NCBI GenBank assembly: GCA_018969715.1
Contig: JAGWXT010000002.1
Location: forward strand, 169,967-233,966
Origin: Actinomycetales bacterium
GTDB taxonomy: Bacteria; Actinomycetota; Actinomycetes; S36-B12; UBA5976
Direction of reading: 5' to 3'
DNA length: 64,000 nucleotides
Positions 18,127 to 26,596 of the stretch are shown here, in pieces. The first letter of the stretch is position 1. Every line of letters begins with the position of its first letter. The notes beneath the pieces are model-generated. The model searched no databases. It saw nothing but the letters and a program-made list of their open reading frames with translations, and was not told the origin of the DNA. Made by a program: the position numbers and the translations under genes.

Positions 18127-19214
18127 CAGGTGACCGGTCAGCCGCGACCCCTTTCGACCTCATTGCCTTGGGGGAGGTGATGCTCCGTCTCGACCCGGGC
18201 GATTCGCGCATTCGCACAGCCCGGCACTTCACCGCATGGGAGGGGGGTGGGGAGTACAACGTTGCGCGAGCGCTGCGCAAGTGCTTCGGGCGACCGACGG
18301 CGATCGTCACCGCGCTGGTCGACAATGAGATCGGCCGGCTGATCGAGGATCTCATCTGGCAGGGCGGGGTTGACACGCGGTTCATCGTCTGGCGGCCATG
18401 TGACGGAGTCGGGCGGACGTTGCGCAACGGCCTGAACTTCACCGAGCGTGGCTTCGGGGTGCGCGGGGCGCTCGGGGTTCCCGACCGTGGCCACACGGCC
18501 GCCGCCGCGCTATCTGCATCCGATGTCGATATTGGATCGATACTGACCACGACGGGGGTGCGCTGGCTGCACACGGGAGGTGTCTTCGCCGGCCTTTCCG
18601 ATGCAACCGCTGAGTTGACCCTGACGGCCGTGCGCGCGGCGCGCGCCCACGGGGTGAGGACCTCATACGACCTCAACTACCGACCCAGCCTTTGGCGCGG
18701 TGTGGGCGGGATGGCGCGCGCCCAGGCCGTCAACCGCAGCATCCTTCCCCATGTTGACGTGCTCATCGGCAATGAGGAGGACTTCACCGCAGCACTGGGT
18801 TTTGCCGTAGCCGGTCCTGAGGACTATCGGAACTATGACCCGGCGGCGTACGCCGCGATGATGGCGGAGGTGGCGGCGGCCTATCCGACGGTGCAGGTCA
18901 TCGCGGCGACCCAGCGCACGGTCGAGACGGCGAACGTCAATGGCTGGGGGGCCATTGCGTGGTCGGCAGACACCGGGATCGTCGAGGCCACCTACCGCCC
19001 GCGCCTGGAGATCCTCGATCGCGTGGGCGGCGGGGACGGGTTCGCCTCCGGCCTCATCGATGGCCTGCTCCGGGGGGATGGGCTGGGGCGCGCGGTCGAG
19101 CTGGGCGCCGCACATGGCGCTCTTGCGATGACCACCCCCGGCGACACCAGCATGGCGACCCTGGCAGAGGTGGTGGCGCTGGCCGACGGGGGGTCGGCGC
19201 GGGTTCGCCGGTGA
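18123..19214 (+). CDS. PfkB family carbohydrate kinase (KdgK-like)
   Basis: The 363-residue protein is a ribokinase-superfamily sugar kinase. It shows the N-terminal LIALGEVMLRLDPGD, the substrate-site GGGEYNVARAL near residue 40, NEEDF, and the C-terminal GGGDGFASGL with the catalytic aspartate near 305. The N-terminal LGEVMLRL is typical of 2-keto-3-deoxygluconate kinases, but sugar specificity is inferred only. The ATG overlaps the oxidase stop by 4 bases. The stop codon lies within a 33-bp repeat that is shared with the cobT start. Confidence 0.85.
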   Translation: MTGDRSAATPFDLIALGEVMLRLDPGDSRIRTARHFTAWEGGGEYNVARALRKCFGRPTAIVTALVDNEIGRLIEDLIWQGGVDTRFIVWRPCDGVGRTLRNGLNFTERGFGVRGALGVPDRGHTAAAALSASDVDIGSILTTTGVRWLHTGGVFAGLSDATAELTLTAVRAARAHGVRTSYDLNYRPSLWRGVGGMARAQAVNRSILPHVDVLIGNEEDFTAALGFAVAGPEDYRNYDPAAYAAMMAEVAAAYPTVQVIAATQRTVETANVNGWGAIAWSADTGIVEATYRPRLEILDRVGGGDGFASGLIDGLLRGDGLGRAVELGAAHGALAMTTPGDTSMATLAEVVALADGGSARVRR

Positions 19215-19281
19215 GTCCCGGCCCGGTCGGCGCGGGTTCGCCGGTGAGTCCCGGCCCGGTCGGCGCGGGTTCGCCGGTGAG
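19193..19281 (+). repeat. 33-bp tandem repeat (2.7 copies) spanning the kinase stop and cobT starts
   Basis: Units begin at 19193, 19226 and 19259. Each carries CGCGGGTTCGCCGGTGAG, so the GTGA stop/start overlap has been copied: GTG occurs at 19211, 19244 and 19277, all in the cobT frame. Confidence 0.92.
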
Positions 19282-20317
19282 CTCCCTCGCGCGGGCACAC
19301 CTCGACCGCCTGGTCAAGCCACCCGGCTCCCTGGGGAGCCTGGAGGACCTCGCCGTCCGGCTGGCTGGCATCCTCGGCAGCGCCCGTCCACACCTCCATG
19401 ACCCCCAGGTGCTCGTCTGCGCCGCGGATCACGGAATCGCCGCCCACGGCGTGAGCGCATATCCGTCGACGGTCACCCGCCAGATGATCGGCGCGATCCT
19501 CTCCGGTGGCGCGGCGGTGTCCGTGCTGGCCCGTCTGCACGACCTGCCCATCACCGTCGTCGACTGCGGCGTTGCCGACCCCGACCCCACGGACCACCCG
19601 CCCGCCCCCAACCCGCCGGCGGCCGGGGCGACGCTCATCGTCGCCCCGGTCGCACCCGGGACCGCCGACGCAACCTGCGGTCCGGCCATGTCGGCCGCCC
19701 AGTGCACCCGCGCCCTCGACCGTGGACGCGAGATCCTCCGCGGGCTTCCCGGGAATGTGGTCCTCACCGGGGAGTTGGGGATCGGCAACACATCGGCCGC
19801 GAGCCTGCTCATGGCCCGGCTCACTGGTGAGCCGCTGAGCCACTGTGTCGGGTCCGGCACCGGCGTGAGGGGGAGCCAGCTCGATCACAAGCGCGCCGTC
19901 CTGCAGCGCGTGCTCACCGCCAACCTCGGTGCCGATCAACCGGAGGCCGCACTCGCCGCGCTGGGCGGCTTCGAGATTGCCGTCCTCACCGGGGTGATGC
20001 TCGAGGCGGCCACGCAACGACGCGTGATCCTCGTCGACGGTTTCGTCACGACCGCGGCCGTGGCGGTGGCTGCTGCCCTGCAGCCTGCGGTCATCGACGC
20101 GTGCATCTTCTCCCACGTCTCCGCCGAGCATGGTCACGCTCGATGGCTGCAGTACCTGGGTGCGACCCCGCTACTCGACCTGCGGCTGCGGCTGGGGGAG
20201 GCGACCGGTGCGATCCTTGCGTGGCCCCTGCTGTGTGCCGCAACCCGCGTGCTGACCGAGATGGCGACCCTCGACGGCGCCGGGGTCAGCGGGCCACAGT
20301 CGACGGGGTCAGCATGA
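19211..20317 (+). CDS. cobT: Nicotinate-nucleotide-dimethylbenzimidazole phosphoribosyltransferase
   Basis: CobT activates 5,6-dimethylbenzimidazole to alpha-ribazole phosphate, the lower-ligand donor for cobalamin. Family features are LVKPPGSLGSLEDLA near the N-terminus, CAADHGIAAHGVSAYP, GELGIGNTSAAS, and SHVSAEHGHA near the end. Three in-frame GTG starts (19211, 19244, 19277) exist because of the 33-bp repeat. The first overlaps the kinase stop as GTGA and is used here (368 residues); the third gives a more typical N-terminus. cobS overlaps the 3' end by 4 bases. No cobU is present. Confidence 0.9.
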   Translation: MSPGPVGAGSPVSPGPVGAGSPVSSLARAHLDRLVKPPGSLGSLEDLAVRLAGILGSARPHLHDPQVLVCAADHGIAAHGVSAYPSTVTRQMIGAILSGGAAVSVLARLHDLPITVVDCGVADPDPTDHPPAPNPPAAGATLIVAPVAPGTADATCGPAMSAAQCTRALDRGREILRGLPGNVVLTGELGIGNTSAASLLMARLTGEPLSHCVGSGTGVRGSQLDHKRAVLQRVLTANLGADQPEAALAALGGFEIAVLTGVMLEAATQRRVILVDGFVTTAAVAVAAALQPAVIDACIFSHVSAEHGHARWLQYLGATPLLDLRLRLGEATGAILAWPLLCAATRVLTEMATLDGAGVSGPQSTGSA

Positions 20318-21150
20318 GCGGTTCGTTGCCTGCCACCGGACTGGCCCACCAGTGCCGCCTGCTGGGTGTGGCGGTGGAGTTCCTCACCCGCCTGCCCGTG
20401 CCCACCCGTCGGCGGCCGAACGCGGACTTCAACCCCCAGTGGCTCAACGCCTCGGTGCGCTACTTCCCCGTGGTCGGTGCGCTGATCGGGGTGGCGGGGG
20501 CGCTGGTGTGGTGGGGGGCCCTGCAGGTGTGGCCCCCGCTCATCGCCGCCCTGCTCGCGATCGCCACCACCGCCGTGCTCACCGGTGCCTTCCATGAGGA
20601 CGGGCTCGCCGACACCCTTGATGCACTCGGCGGCGCCACGACCCGGGTGCGGGCGCTGGAGATCATGAAGGACTCGCGCATCGGTACCTACGGTGCACTC
20701 GGGCTGGGGTTGGTGACGGCCATCCGCGTCCTCGCACTTGCCGCACTCGCACCAGCCGCCGGCGATGCCGGGCCGGGGGCAGCCGGCGGTGCGTGGCTCG
20801 GGGCGGCCGCGCTCATCAGTGCCCATGTGCTTGGCCGCTGCGCGGCGGTGCTCGTGATGGTGCGCTGCCCCTATGCCGGCGACGCGGAGCATGCCAAGGC
20901 CAAGCCGCTGGCGACCACCGTCACCGCCGGCACCGGCGGGATCGCGCTGCTGTTGACGGCTGCGGTCGTGCTGCCGCTGGCGGTCGTTGACGTCGGCTCA
21001 GTGGGGCTGGCTGTGGTCGTCGCCCTCATCATCGGCATCCTGATGGTTCGGTGGCTGCGGCGCCGCCTCGGCGGGTACACCGGCGACACGCTCGGCGCAA
21101 CCGAGCAGTTGACCGAGGCGGCCGTCCTGCTGGCGTGGTGCGCGCAGTAG
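20314..21150 (+). CDS. cobS: Adenosylcobinamide-GDP ribazoletransferase (cobalamin synthase)
   Basis: CobS joins adenosylcobinamide-GDP with alpha-ribazole in the membrane, the last steps of cobalamin assembly. The 278-residue protein has several membrane helices and the conserved motifs FHEDGLADTLDALGG near residue 92, KDSRIGTYGALGLGL near 118, and GYTGDTLGATEQLTE near the end. ATG 20314 overlaps the cobT stop as ATGA. With the cobalt transporter at 42.7 kb, this points to cobamide assembly or salvage. Confidence 0.93.
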   Translation: MSGSLPATGLAHQCRLLGVAVEFLTRLPVPTRRRPNADFNPQWLNASVRYFPVVGALIGVAGALVWWGALQVWPPLIAALLAIATTAVLTGAFHEDGLADTLDALGGATTRVRALEIMKDSRIGTYGALGLGLVTAIRVLALAALAPAAGDAGPGAAGGAWLGAAALISAHVLGRCAAVLVMVRCPYAGDAEHAKAKPLATTVTAGTGGIALLLTAAVVLPLAVVDVGSVGLAVVVALIIGILMVRWLRRRLGGYTGDTLGATEQLTEAAVLLAWCAQ

Positions 21151-21213
21151 GGCCAGTGTTAGGCGCCCGCGCTGTAGGGCCGGGTGAGATGTGGCGGAAG
21201 GTGCCCGCGGAGC

Positions 21214-21705
21214 TCAGCCCCACTGGCGCGCTGCGGACACCGCACCCTCCGCATCATCGGTGCTGATGACGAGCACCCGACCGTTACCGCGTGTGATCTC
21301 GATACCGCTGCCCCCGCGCATGACGACCGCCGTCCCGTGGCCGGGGCGCCATCGGTATCCCCAGCCACCCCACTGCCACGGTCGAACCGAGGTGTGTGCC
21401 ACCGAGCTGACGTCCGTCCACGACAGGTGCTGGCGCGGCCAGTGCAGTGGCCCGTAGCGCAGGGTGATTCCGAGGGCGTCGATCAGGACGGTGACGCTGC
21501 TGAAGGTGACCCCCGCCGCAGTGAGCACGGCGAGGCCGCCGATGGCGGTCAGGACCAGCGCGGCCCGCTGCACCGGGGACTCATCCGGGGTGCGCAGGAG
21601 CACGGCGATCAGCACGGCGAACACCCAGGCACCGGCGCCGATGAGCCACGGCGCCCACCGCGCTCGCGTCGTGCACGCCCATACCCCGGGCTGCCCGCTG
21701 GTCAT
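21214..21705 (-). CDS. Two-helix membrane protein of actinobacterial type
   Basis: The 163-residue protein has two membrane helices (about residues 18-36 and 50-70) followed by a beta-rich cytoplasmic or exposed domain with HLSWTDVSSVAHTSVRPWQWGGWGYRW and GIEITRGNGRVLVISTDD split by short loops. The layout resembles PH-like membrane proteins of Actinobacteria; the assignment is tentative. Its ATG overlaps the stop of the upstream DUF4126 gene by 4 bases. Confidence 0.65.
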   Translation of the reverse strand: MTSGQPGVWACTTRARWAPWLIGAGAWVFAVLIAVLLRTPDESPVQRAALVLTAIGGLAVLTAAGVTFSSVTVLIDALGITLRYGPLHWPRQHLSWTDVSSVAHTSVRPWQWGGWGYRWRPGHGTAVVMRGGSGIEITRGNGRVLVISTDDAEGAVSAARQWG

Positions 21706-22460
21706 CGCCCGCCCGGTGGGGTCGGTGGCCGGGGCGAGGGGCTGCCCTGGCCTGGGGTGGTGGCTCCCGGTGGGGTGGGCGGCCGGGGCGAGGGGCTGCC
21801 CTGGCCTGGGGTGGTGGCTCCCGGTGGGGTGGGCGGCCGGGGTGGGCTACCCGGCGTCGTGCCCGCGGTCCCCTGCGAGCGACGCGCTGCCCCACGCCGG
21901 CGCCGCGCCCGCCACGCCCGCCGGGCCACGGTCGCCACGCTCAGGGCGATCACGACACCGGCGATGAACAGCACGAGGGCGATCCCGGCAGCCAGCCAGG
22001 GATTGAGGAGGGCTCCGATCGTCACTCCCGCAACCGCGACGTCCTCGCCGAGCGAGACCACGACATTGCTCGCGGGCTCCGGCGAGGTGTTGACCGCCAA
22101 CCGCGTTGTCGCCTTCGCCAGATGCGTGATCAGCGCGACGATCCCGCCGGCGCCCGCCACCGTCGCCGTGCCCAGCGGCGTATCGGGGCTGGCGATGATG
22201 ACTGCGAGCGCCCCGCCAGCCAGCGGCCGGATTGCGGTGTTGACGACATCCCACGCCGAGTCCAGCCACATGACCTTGTCGGCGACCGCATCGACGACCA
22301 CCAGCACTCCCATGACCACCAGCACATCCGTGCGGATCAGCGCGGGTGGCACGTCCACGCTTGTGAACCGGCCGATCAGCCCCAGCAGGAACACCACCAG
22401 GTACGGGTTGATCCCACTGGCCCAGGAGGCGGTGAATGCCAGCGGCAGGGTTGCCTCCAC
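21702..22460 (-). CDS. DUF4126 membrane protein with Pro/Thr-rich repeat tail
   Basis: The 252-residue protein carries the DUF4126 pattern [18 protein letters not shown] near the N-terminus and several membrane helices, including [18 protein letters not shown]. The function of the family is unknown. GTG 22460 gives [19 protein letters not shown], which fits the family, and CAGGAT lies 6 bases upstream. After the last helix an Arg-rich stretch leads into an 18-residue repeat ([18 protein letters not shown]) present about 2.4 times. Confidence 0.8.
   Translation of the reverse strand: MEATLPLAFTASWASGINPYLVVFLLGLIGRFTSVDVPPALIRTDVLVVMGVLVVVDAVADKVMWLDSAWDVVNTAIRPLAGGALAVIIASPDTPLGTATVAGAGGIVALITHLAKATTRLAVNTSPEPASNVVVSLGEDVAVAGVTIGALLNPWLAAGIALVLFIAGVVIALSVATVARRAWRARRRRGAARRSQGTAGTTPGSPPRPPTPPGATTPGQGSPSPRPPTPPGATTPGQGSPSPRPPTPPGGR
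21727..21846 (-). repeat. 54-bp in-frame tandem repeat in the DUF4126 tail
   Basis: Copies begin at 21727, 21781 and 21835; the third is partial. The period of 54 bp equals 18 codons, so the tail stays in frame. Confidence 0.88.
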
Positions 22461-22556
22461 GGGCGAATCCTGTCCCGGGCCGGGGACGCAATGCAACTCC
22501 CGCGCCCCCCGGGGTGCCCCGGGAGTGCGGCGACGCGCCACCGCCCCCGGGGTGCG

Positions 22557-22562
22557 TACCCT
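22557..22562 (+). promoter_or_regulatory. -10 hexamer TACCCT of the DUF554 gene
   Basis: TACCCT ends 9 bases before ATG 22572. Confidence 0.45.
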
Positions 22563-22571
22563 GTGCCCGGC

Positions 22572-23309
22572 ATGCGCGGCCTGGGCACGATCCTCAATGT
22601 TGCGGCGATCCTCATTGGCTCCGGCCTGGGGATGCTGCTCGGTGGCCGGCTGCCGGAGCGCACCCGCACCACCGTCACCGACGCACTCGGCCTGGTCACC
22701 CTCGTCATCGGCGGGCTCAACGTTGCGGCCGTGCGCGATGCGGAGTTCACCGCGGCGGTCGGCGGGGGCATCACGTTGCTGGTTGTCCTCGCCTCCCTGC
22801 TGATCGGTGGCATCCTCGGCTCGCTGCTGCGCATCGAGCAGCGACTGGCGTCCCTCGGTGGCTGGCTGCAGGCCCGGCTCTCCCGTGGCTCGGATTCCGC
22901 GGCGCGCCTTCGCTTCATCGAGGGGTTCGTCACCGCTTCACTGGTGTTCTGCATCGGACCGCTGGCGATCCTCGGCCCGCTCTCCGATGGCCTCGGTCGC
23001 GGCATCGACGCGCTTGCGCTGAAGTCGACCTTGGACGGGTTCGCCGCACTGGCCTTCGCATCCGCGCTCGGCCCGGGTGTGGCCGGGTCGGCGGTGTCAG
23101 TTGCCGTCTGGCAGGGGGTGCTGACCGTCCTTGCCATCGCCCTCGGCACGGTCATGACGGCACCCCTGATCGCTGCCCTCACCGCAACCGGTGGTGTGCT
23201 GCTGCTGGGAGTGGGTCTTCGCCTCCTGGGCATCCGGGCGGTTGCGGTGGCGGACCTGCTGCCGGCGCTGCTGCTGGCACCGTTGGTGACCGCAGTGCTG
23301 CTGCGCTGA
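22572..23309 (+). CDS. DUF554 family membrane protein (YdfK/YqgA type)
   Basis: The 245-residue protein has about seven membrane segments and the DUF554 signature: [20 protein letters not shown] at the N-terminus, [14 protein letters not shown] near residue 135, and [21 protein letters not shown] near 155, all broken by short loops. The family has no established function; a transport role is often guessed. It is transcribed away from the DUF4126 gene with which it shares a 111-bp spacer. Confidence 0.85.
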   Translation: MRGLGTILNVAAILIGSGLGMLLGGRLPERTRTTVTDALGLVTLVIGGLNVAAVRDAEFTAAVGGGITLLVVLASLLIGGILGSLLRIEQRLASLGGWLQARLSRGSDSAARLRFIEGFVTASLVFCIGPLAILGPLSDGLGRGIDALALKSTLDGFAALAFASALGPGVAGSAVSVAVWQGVLTVLAIALGTVMTAPLIAALTATGGVLLLGVGLRLLGIRAVAVADLLPALLLAPLVTAVLLR

Positions 23310-23387
23310 CCGCCCGCAGCTGTTGGCACCGCAGGACCGGACCCCACGCGACCGGGCACCGCAGCACGCCCCCTGCGGCCCTCCGGG

Positions 23388-23393
23388 TACGCT
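23388..23393 (+). promoter_or_regulatory. Possible -10 hexamer TACGCT of cspA
   Basis: TACGCT would start a transcript near 23400, leaving a leader of about 85 bases before cspA. Long leaders are typical of cold-shock genes, where they act as thermosensors. Confidence 0.4.
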
Positions 23394-23485
23394 GGGAGCC
23401 CGGCCGGTTGGTCGGCCCGTGCGGGCCCCGTGCGGAGGTACACAACGCGCCTGCGGGCGCATCACGAAAGCAGGGAATACTCACC

Positions 23486-23689
23486 ATGGCACAAGGCAGT
23501 GTGAAGTGGTTCAACGCTGAGAAGGGCTTCGGCTTCATCACCCAGGATGGAGGCGGTCCCGACGTGTTCGTCCACTTCTCCGCCATCCAGGCAGACGGCT
23601 ACCGCAGCCTCGATGAGGATCAGCGGGTGGAGTTCGAAATCATCGAGGGCCAGAAGGGCCCGCAGGCGGCCAACGTCCGCACCATCTGA
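23486..23689 (+). CDS. cspA: Cold-shock protein CspA family
   Basis: The 67-residue protein is a single cold-shock domain that binds single-stranded RNA and DNA. It contains RNP1 KGFGFIT and RNP2 VFVHFSAI, starts with the classic [18 protein letters not shown], and ends NVRTI. ATG 23486 is preceded by GCAGGGA at a suitable distance and by a long GC-rich leader. A 17-bp-stem terminator follows. Confidence 0.96.
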   Translation: MAQGSVKWFNAEKGFGFITQDGGGPDVFVHFSAIQADGYRSLDEDQRVEFEIIEGQKGPQAANVRTI

Positions 23690-23726
23690 CGAGGATCATC
23701 TGATGCCGGCCTCGGCCGGTTGATCA

Positions 23727-23778
23727 CCCACGACATTGGCCCCTCATCCGGTCTCGGATGGGGGGCCAATGTCGTGGG
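23727..23778. terminator. Bidirectional terminator with a 17-bp perfect stem
   Basis: CCCACGACATTGGCCCC and its exact complement enclose a further inner stem (CATCC/GGATG) and a short loop. It separates the convergent cspA and argF genes. Confidence 0.88.
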
Positions 23779-23814
23779 CGCTACCGGTCGGCTGGCTGTG
23801 CCTCGGGGTCCCAC

Positions 23815-24840
23815 TCAGCCGATGAGCAGCAGTTGAAAGAGCGCCTTCAGGGTGTGCAGTCGGTTCTCCGCCTGCTCGAACACGATGCTGGCCGGTGAAC
23901 TGAAGACCTCGTCGGTCACCTCCAGGCTCACCCGGCCGGTCGCCGCGCAGACCTGGGCGCCGATATCGGTGTCACGATCGTGGAAGGCCGGCAGGCAGTG
24001 CATGAACTTGGCATCGGACCGACCGGTTGCCGCCATGGTCTGGGCGGTGACCTGGTACTCACTGAGGGCTTCGACGCGCGCAGACCACACTGACTCGGGC
24101 TCACCCATGGACACCCAGACATCCGTGTGGACGAACTCCACACCCCTCACCGCAGCCATCGGATCCTCTGTCAGGCTCAGCCGCCCACCGGCCGCCGCGG
24201 CCAGGTCCTGTGCGAGGTCGATCGCCCACTGCTCCGGCCACAGCGCAGCCGGGGCCCCGATGCGCAGGTCCAAGCCCAGCAGCCCGCTGGTCACCAGAAG
24301 TGAGGTGGCAACGTTGTTGCGGGCGTCGCCGAGGTAGGCCAGCCGAATCGGCTCGACGCTGGTGGTGAATTCACGCATCGTCATCACGTCGGCCAGGGAC
24401 TGCGTGGGGTGCCACGTGTCAGTGAGGGCATTGATCACCGGCACCGTGGCATGTGCGGCGAGGTCGACCACGGTCTGCTGAGCGGCCCCGCGGAAGATGA
24501 TCAGGTCGCACATCCGCGACAGCACGGCCGCGGTGTCGGCCACCGACTCCTTCGATCCCACCTGGCTGCTGCCCTGCTCGAGCGGGATCGCTGCCCCGCC
24601 CTGCTGGATGAGTGCCGCCTGGGCAGCCGTCCGGGTGCGCGTGGACGGCTTCTCGAACAGCAGTGCCGCGCATCGGCCGACCAGCCGCTGCTGCTCACTG
24701 CCGGCACGTCGGGCCGCCTTGAGGGCGCTGGCTCGTGTGAGCACGGCGGCCACCCCATCGCGACCGAGGTCGACGTCGGTGAGCAGGTCTCGTCCGCGCA
24801 GATCAACCAGATCAGTAGGCACCGCCACAGTCTGGCTCAC
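23815..24840 (-). CDS. argF: Ornithine carbamoyltransferase
   Basis: This enzyme forms citrulline from ornithine and carbamoyl phosphate, or runs in reverse in arginine catabolism. The 341-residue protein has the carbamoyl-phosphate motif FEKPSTRTR near residue 63, DTWHPTQSLADVMTM near 141, GDARNN near 171, and the ornithine motif MHCLPAFHD near 285. HPTQ and the length resemble the ArgI/ArcB group rather than shorter anabolic actinobacterial ArgF. No other arg or arc gene is adjacent, so direction in vivo is open. Confidence 0.9.
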   Translation of the reverse strand: MSQTVAVPTDLVDLRGRDLLTDVDLGRDGVAAVLTRASALKAARRAGSEQQRLVGRCAALLFEKPSTRTRTAAQAALIQQGGAAIPLEQGSSQVGSKESVADTAAVLSRMCDLIIFRGAAQQTVVDLAAHATVPVINALTDTWHPTQSLADVMTMREFTTSVEPIRLAYLGDARNNVATSLLVTSGLLGLDLRIGAPAALWPEQWAIDLAQDLAAAAGGRLSLTEDPMAAVRGVEFVHTDVWVSMGEPESVWSARVEALSEYQVTAQTMAATGRSDAKFMHCLPAFHDRDTDIGAQVCAATGRVSLEVTDEVFSSPASIVFEQAENRLHTLKALFQLLLIG

Positions 24841-24870
24841 ACCGACCGCCCAAGCCCCCGTCGCGCCTGC

Positions 24871-25227
24871 CTAGGCGATGGCAGGACGGGTGCCGAGCTC
24901 CACCGCGGCGAGTGCCGCCCCCTGACCCCGTCGCCGGGGATGCTCGGCCCCATCGAGGCGCTGGTAGATGCGCTCGCGGTCCTCCTCGGTGAGGCCGCCC
25001 CACACCCCATAGGGCTCACGCGCGCGGATTGCGTAGTCGGCGCACTCAATGCGCACCGAGCAGCGCGCACAGACCTGCAGCGCCGCGCGCTCCCGGCGGC
25101 TGCGCGAGTGCCCCCGTTCATTCTGCGGATGGAAGAACAGATCCGGATCGGCGGTCCGGCAGGCTCCCTGCTCCTGCCAGTCCCAGACGGCATCCAATGG
25201 GACCTGCGACAGCGGCGGTTGAGGCAC
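24871..25227 (-). CDS. WhiB family Fe-S transcriptional regulator
   Basis: WhiB-like proteins are small actinobacterial regulators that bind a 4Fe-4S cluster and usually act with the housekeeping sigma factor. The 118-residue protein has the four cysteines in family spacing (GAC at residue 23, then CARCSVRIEC near 53-62) and the turn motif GVWGGLTEEDR near 74. GTG 25227 is preceded by GGAGGGAGGT. The exact WhiB class is not assigned. It sits 30 bases upstream of argF and could be co-transcribed with it. Confidence 0.93.
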   Translation of the reverse strand: MPQPPLSQVPLDAVWDWQEQGACRTADPDLFFHPQNERGHSRSRRERAALQVCARCSVRIECADYAIRAREPYGVWGGLTEEDRERIYQRLDGAEHPRRRGQGAALAAVELGTRPAIA

Positions 25228-25392
25228 CGCACCTCCCTCCCCGCGCCCGACGATCCACCCCCGGGCTCTGACGTGAGGCTACTCACACGTTGGGGATGTG
25301 CTATCCCCATTTCGGGGGACAGTTTCCGGACGCTCGTGAGTGGTGGGAGGCGGGACCAGCCGCCTGCACGCGCCGCGCCCGTTGTCGGCAGG

Positions 25393-25398
25393 TACCCT
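25393..25398 (+). promoter_or_regulatory. -10 hexamer TACCCT of the DUF3039 gene
   Basis: TACCCT is followed by 6 bases and ATG 25405. Confidence 0.55.
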
Positions 25399-25404
25399 CC
25401 CGCC

Positions 25405-25683
25405 ATGCCCATGACCCCGCTGGAAAGTCCGACGCTGGACGGGGACACGCTCCTCGAGCCGACCACCCGGGAGCTCACCGAAGAGGGTGACCACGAGCGG
25501 TTCGCGCACTACGTCCGCAAGGACACCATCCTCGACAGCGCGGTCAACGGCACCCCCGTCATCGCACTGTGCGGCAAGGTGTGGGTTCCCACCCGGGATC
25601 CGTCCCGCTTCCCGGTCTGCCCGGACTGCCGCCGGATCCTCGATGGCCTGCCGCCCGGGGGCGATGGCGGCGCGACCGACTAG
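25405..25683 (+). CDS. DUF3039 small zinc-ribbon-like protein
   Basis: The 92-residue protein matches the actinobacterial family DUF3039: HERFAHYVRKDTILDSAV is followed by GTPVIALCGKVWVPTRDP and a FPVCPDCRRILDGL zinc-knuckle-like end. Three cysteines (CGK, CPDC) could bind metal. No function is known for the family. Expression is probably leaderless from the hexamer at 25393. Confidence 0.85.
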   Translation: MPMTPLESPTLDGDTLLEPTTRELTEEGDHERFAHYVRKDTILDSAVNGTPVIALCGKVWVPTRDPSRFPVCPDCRRILDGLPPGGDGGATD

Positions 25684-25785
25684 GCAGAACCGCCGAAGGC
25701 GGGGGCGTCGGCCGGGATGGGCGGCCCCGCGGTGGCAGGATGAGGGACCGTCCGGTCGCCGACCGTGCCGCCCGCGGTGGGCGCC

Positions 25786-25863
25786 GTCAGTCCCGAGCCC
25801 GCTGAGGGCGATGTCAGTCCCGAGCCCGCTGAGGGCGTTGTCAATCCGAGCCCGCTGAGGGCG
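25786..25863 (+). repeat. 27-bp tandem repeat (3 copies) upstream of the HdeD-like gene
   Basis: Units begin at 25786, 25813 and 25840; each contains GAGCCCGCTGAGGGCG, and the third has one base deleted. The array ends 2 bases before an ATG but 17 bases before the chosen start at 25881. Confidence 0.9.
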
Positions 25864-25880
25864 CCATGGAGGGAGTGCAC

Positions 25881-26522
25881 ATGTCGAGTCCATCGTCGCA
25901 GTCACAGGAGGCCCGGGCACTTGTGCTCCAGGCCAGCCAGAACTGGGGGTTGCTGCTTGCCGCCGGTATCGCCTCGATCGTCATCGGGGGACTGATCGTC
26001 TCCTGGCCGACCGTCACCCTGGAGATCGTCGCCGTCATCTTCATCATCTGGCTGATCGTCAGTGGGGTGGTGCGAATCGTCCAGGCCTTCGCCATGGCCA
26101 ACGTCTCAGGCGGCCTGCGCTTCTTCATCGGCCTCACCGGCGTGCTCTCCCTCGTGCTCGCCTGGCTTGCCTTCTCCTTCAGCCGGGAGGGCCAGACCCT
26201 CACCGAGGAGTACAACCTCGACATCCCCGGCGGGCTCATCGGCCCGATCTGGCTGCTGGCGCTGTTCGTCGGGTTCTCGTGGGTGTTCACCGGCATCGGG
26301 CAGATGGCTGCTGGCTTCGCCAAGAAGGGGGAGTCCGGGGCTGGCTGGGATATCGCCTTGGGAATCCTTGGCATCATCGCCGGCTTCATCATCATCTTCG
26401 TGCCCCAGACCATCGAGATCCTCGTCTGGGTCGCCGGGATCATGCTCATCGTCCTTGGCCTGTTCGAGTTGGTGAGTGCCTTCCAGCTGCGGTCCGCCGG
26501 CAAGGCCGCGCTGTCGAAGTAA
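25881..26522 (+). CDS. HdeD family (DUF308) membrane protein
   Basis: The 213-residue protein has six membrane helices in pairs and the DUF308 pattern LLAAGIASIVIGGLIVSWP ... IAGFIIIFVPQTIEI. HdeD is linked to acid resistance in enterobacteria; in other bacteria the role is unproven. ATG 25881 is preferred over ATG 25866 because GGAGGG at 25868-25873 lies 7 bases upstream of it. Confidence 0.87.
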   Translation: MSSPSSQSQEARALVLQASQNWGLLLAAGIASIVIGGLIVSWPTVTLEIVAVIFIIWLIVSGVVRIVQAFAMANVSGGLRFFIGLTGVLSLVLAWLAFSFSREGQTLTEEYNLDIPGGLIGPIWLLALFVGFSWVFTGIGQMAAGFAKKGESGAGWDIALGILGIIAGFIIIFVPQTIEILVWVAGIMLIVLGLFELVSAFQLRSAGKAALSK

Positions 26523-26544
26523 CGGCCTGCCTCATTGCACGGCA

Positions 26545-26588
26545 CCTGAGGGGGGTTTCCCGGCGCACGCCGGGGAACCCCCCTCAGG
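26545..26588. terminator. Bidirectional terminator, 20-bp stem
   Basis: CCTGAGGGGGGTT and CCCGGC arms pair with their complements around a CAC loop, with one mismatch. It lies between the convergent HdeD-like and dacB-like genes. Confidence 0.85.
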
Positions 26589-26596
26589 CATGTGAA

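Noticed and set aside
19193..19281. Cobalamin riboswitch upstream of cobT
   Set aside because: The genes overlap and the sequence is a short tandem repeat, with no riboswitch-like fold.
22376..23443. A 355-codon open frame antisense to the DUF554 gene
   Set aside because: Its composition is Ser/Arg/Pro-rich shadow sequence and it spans the start regions of two convincing genes.
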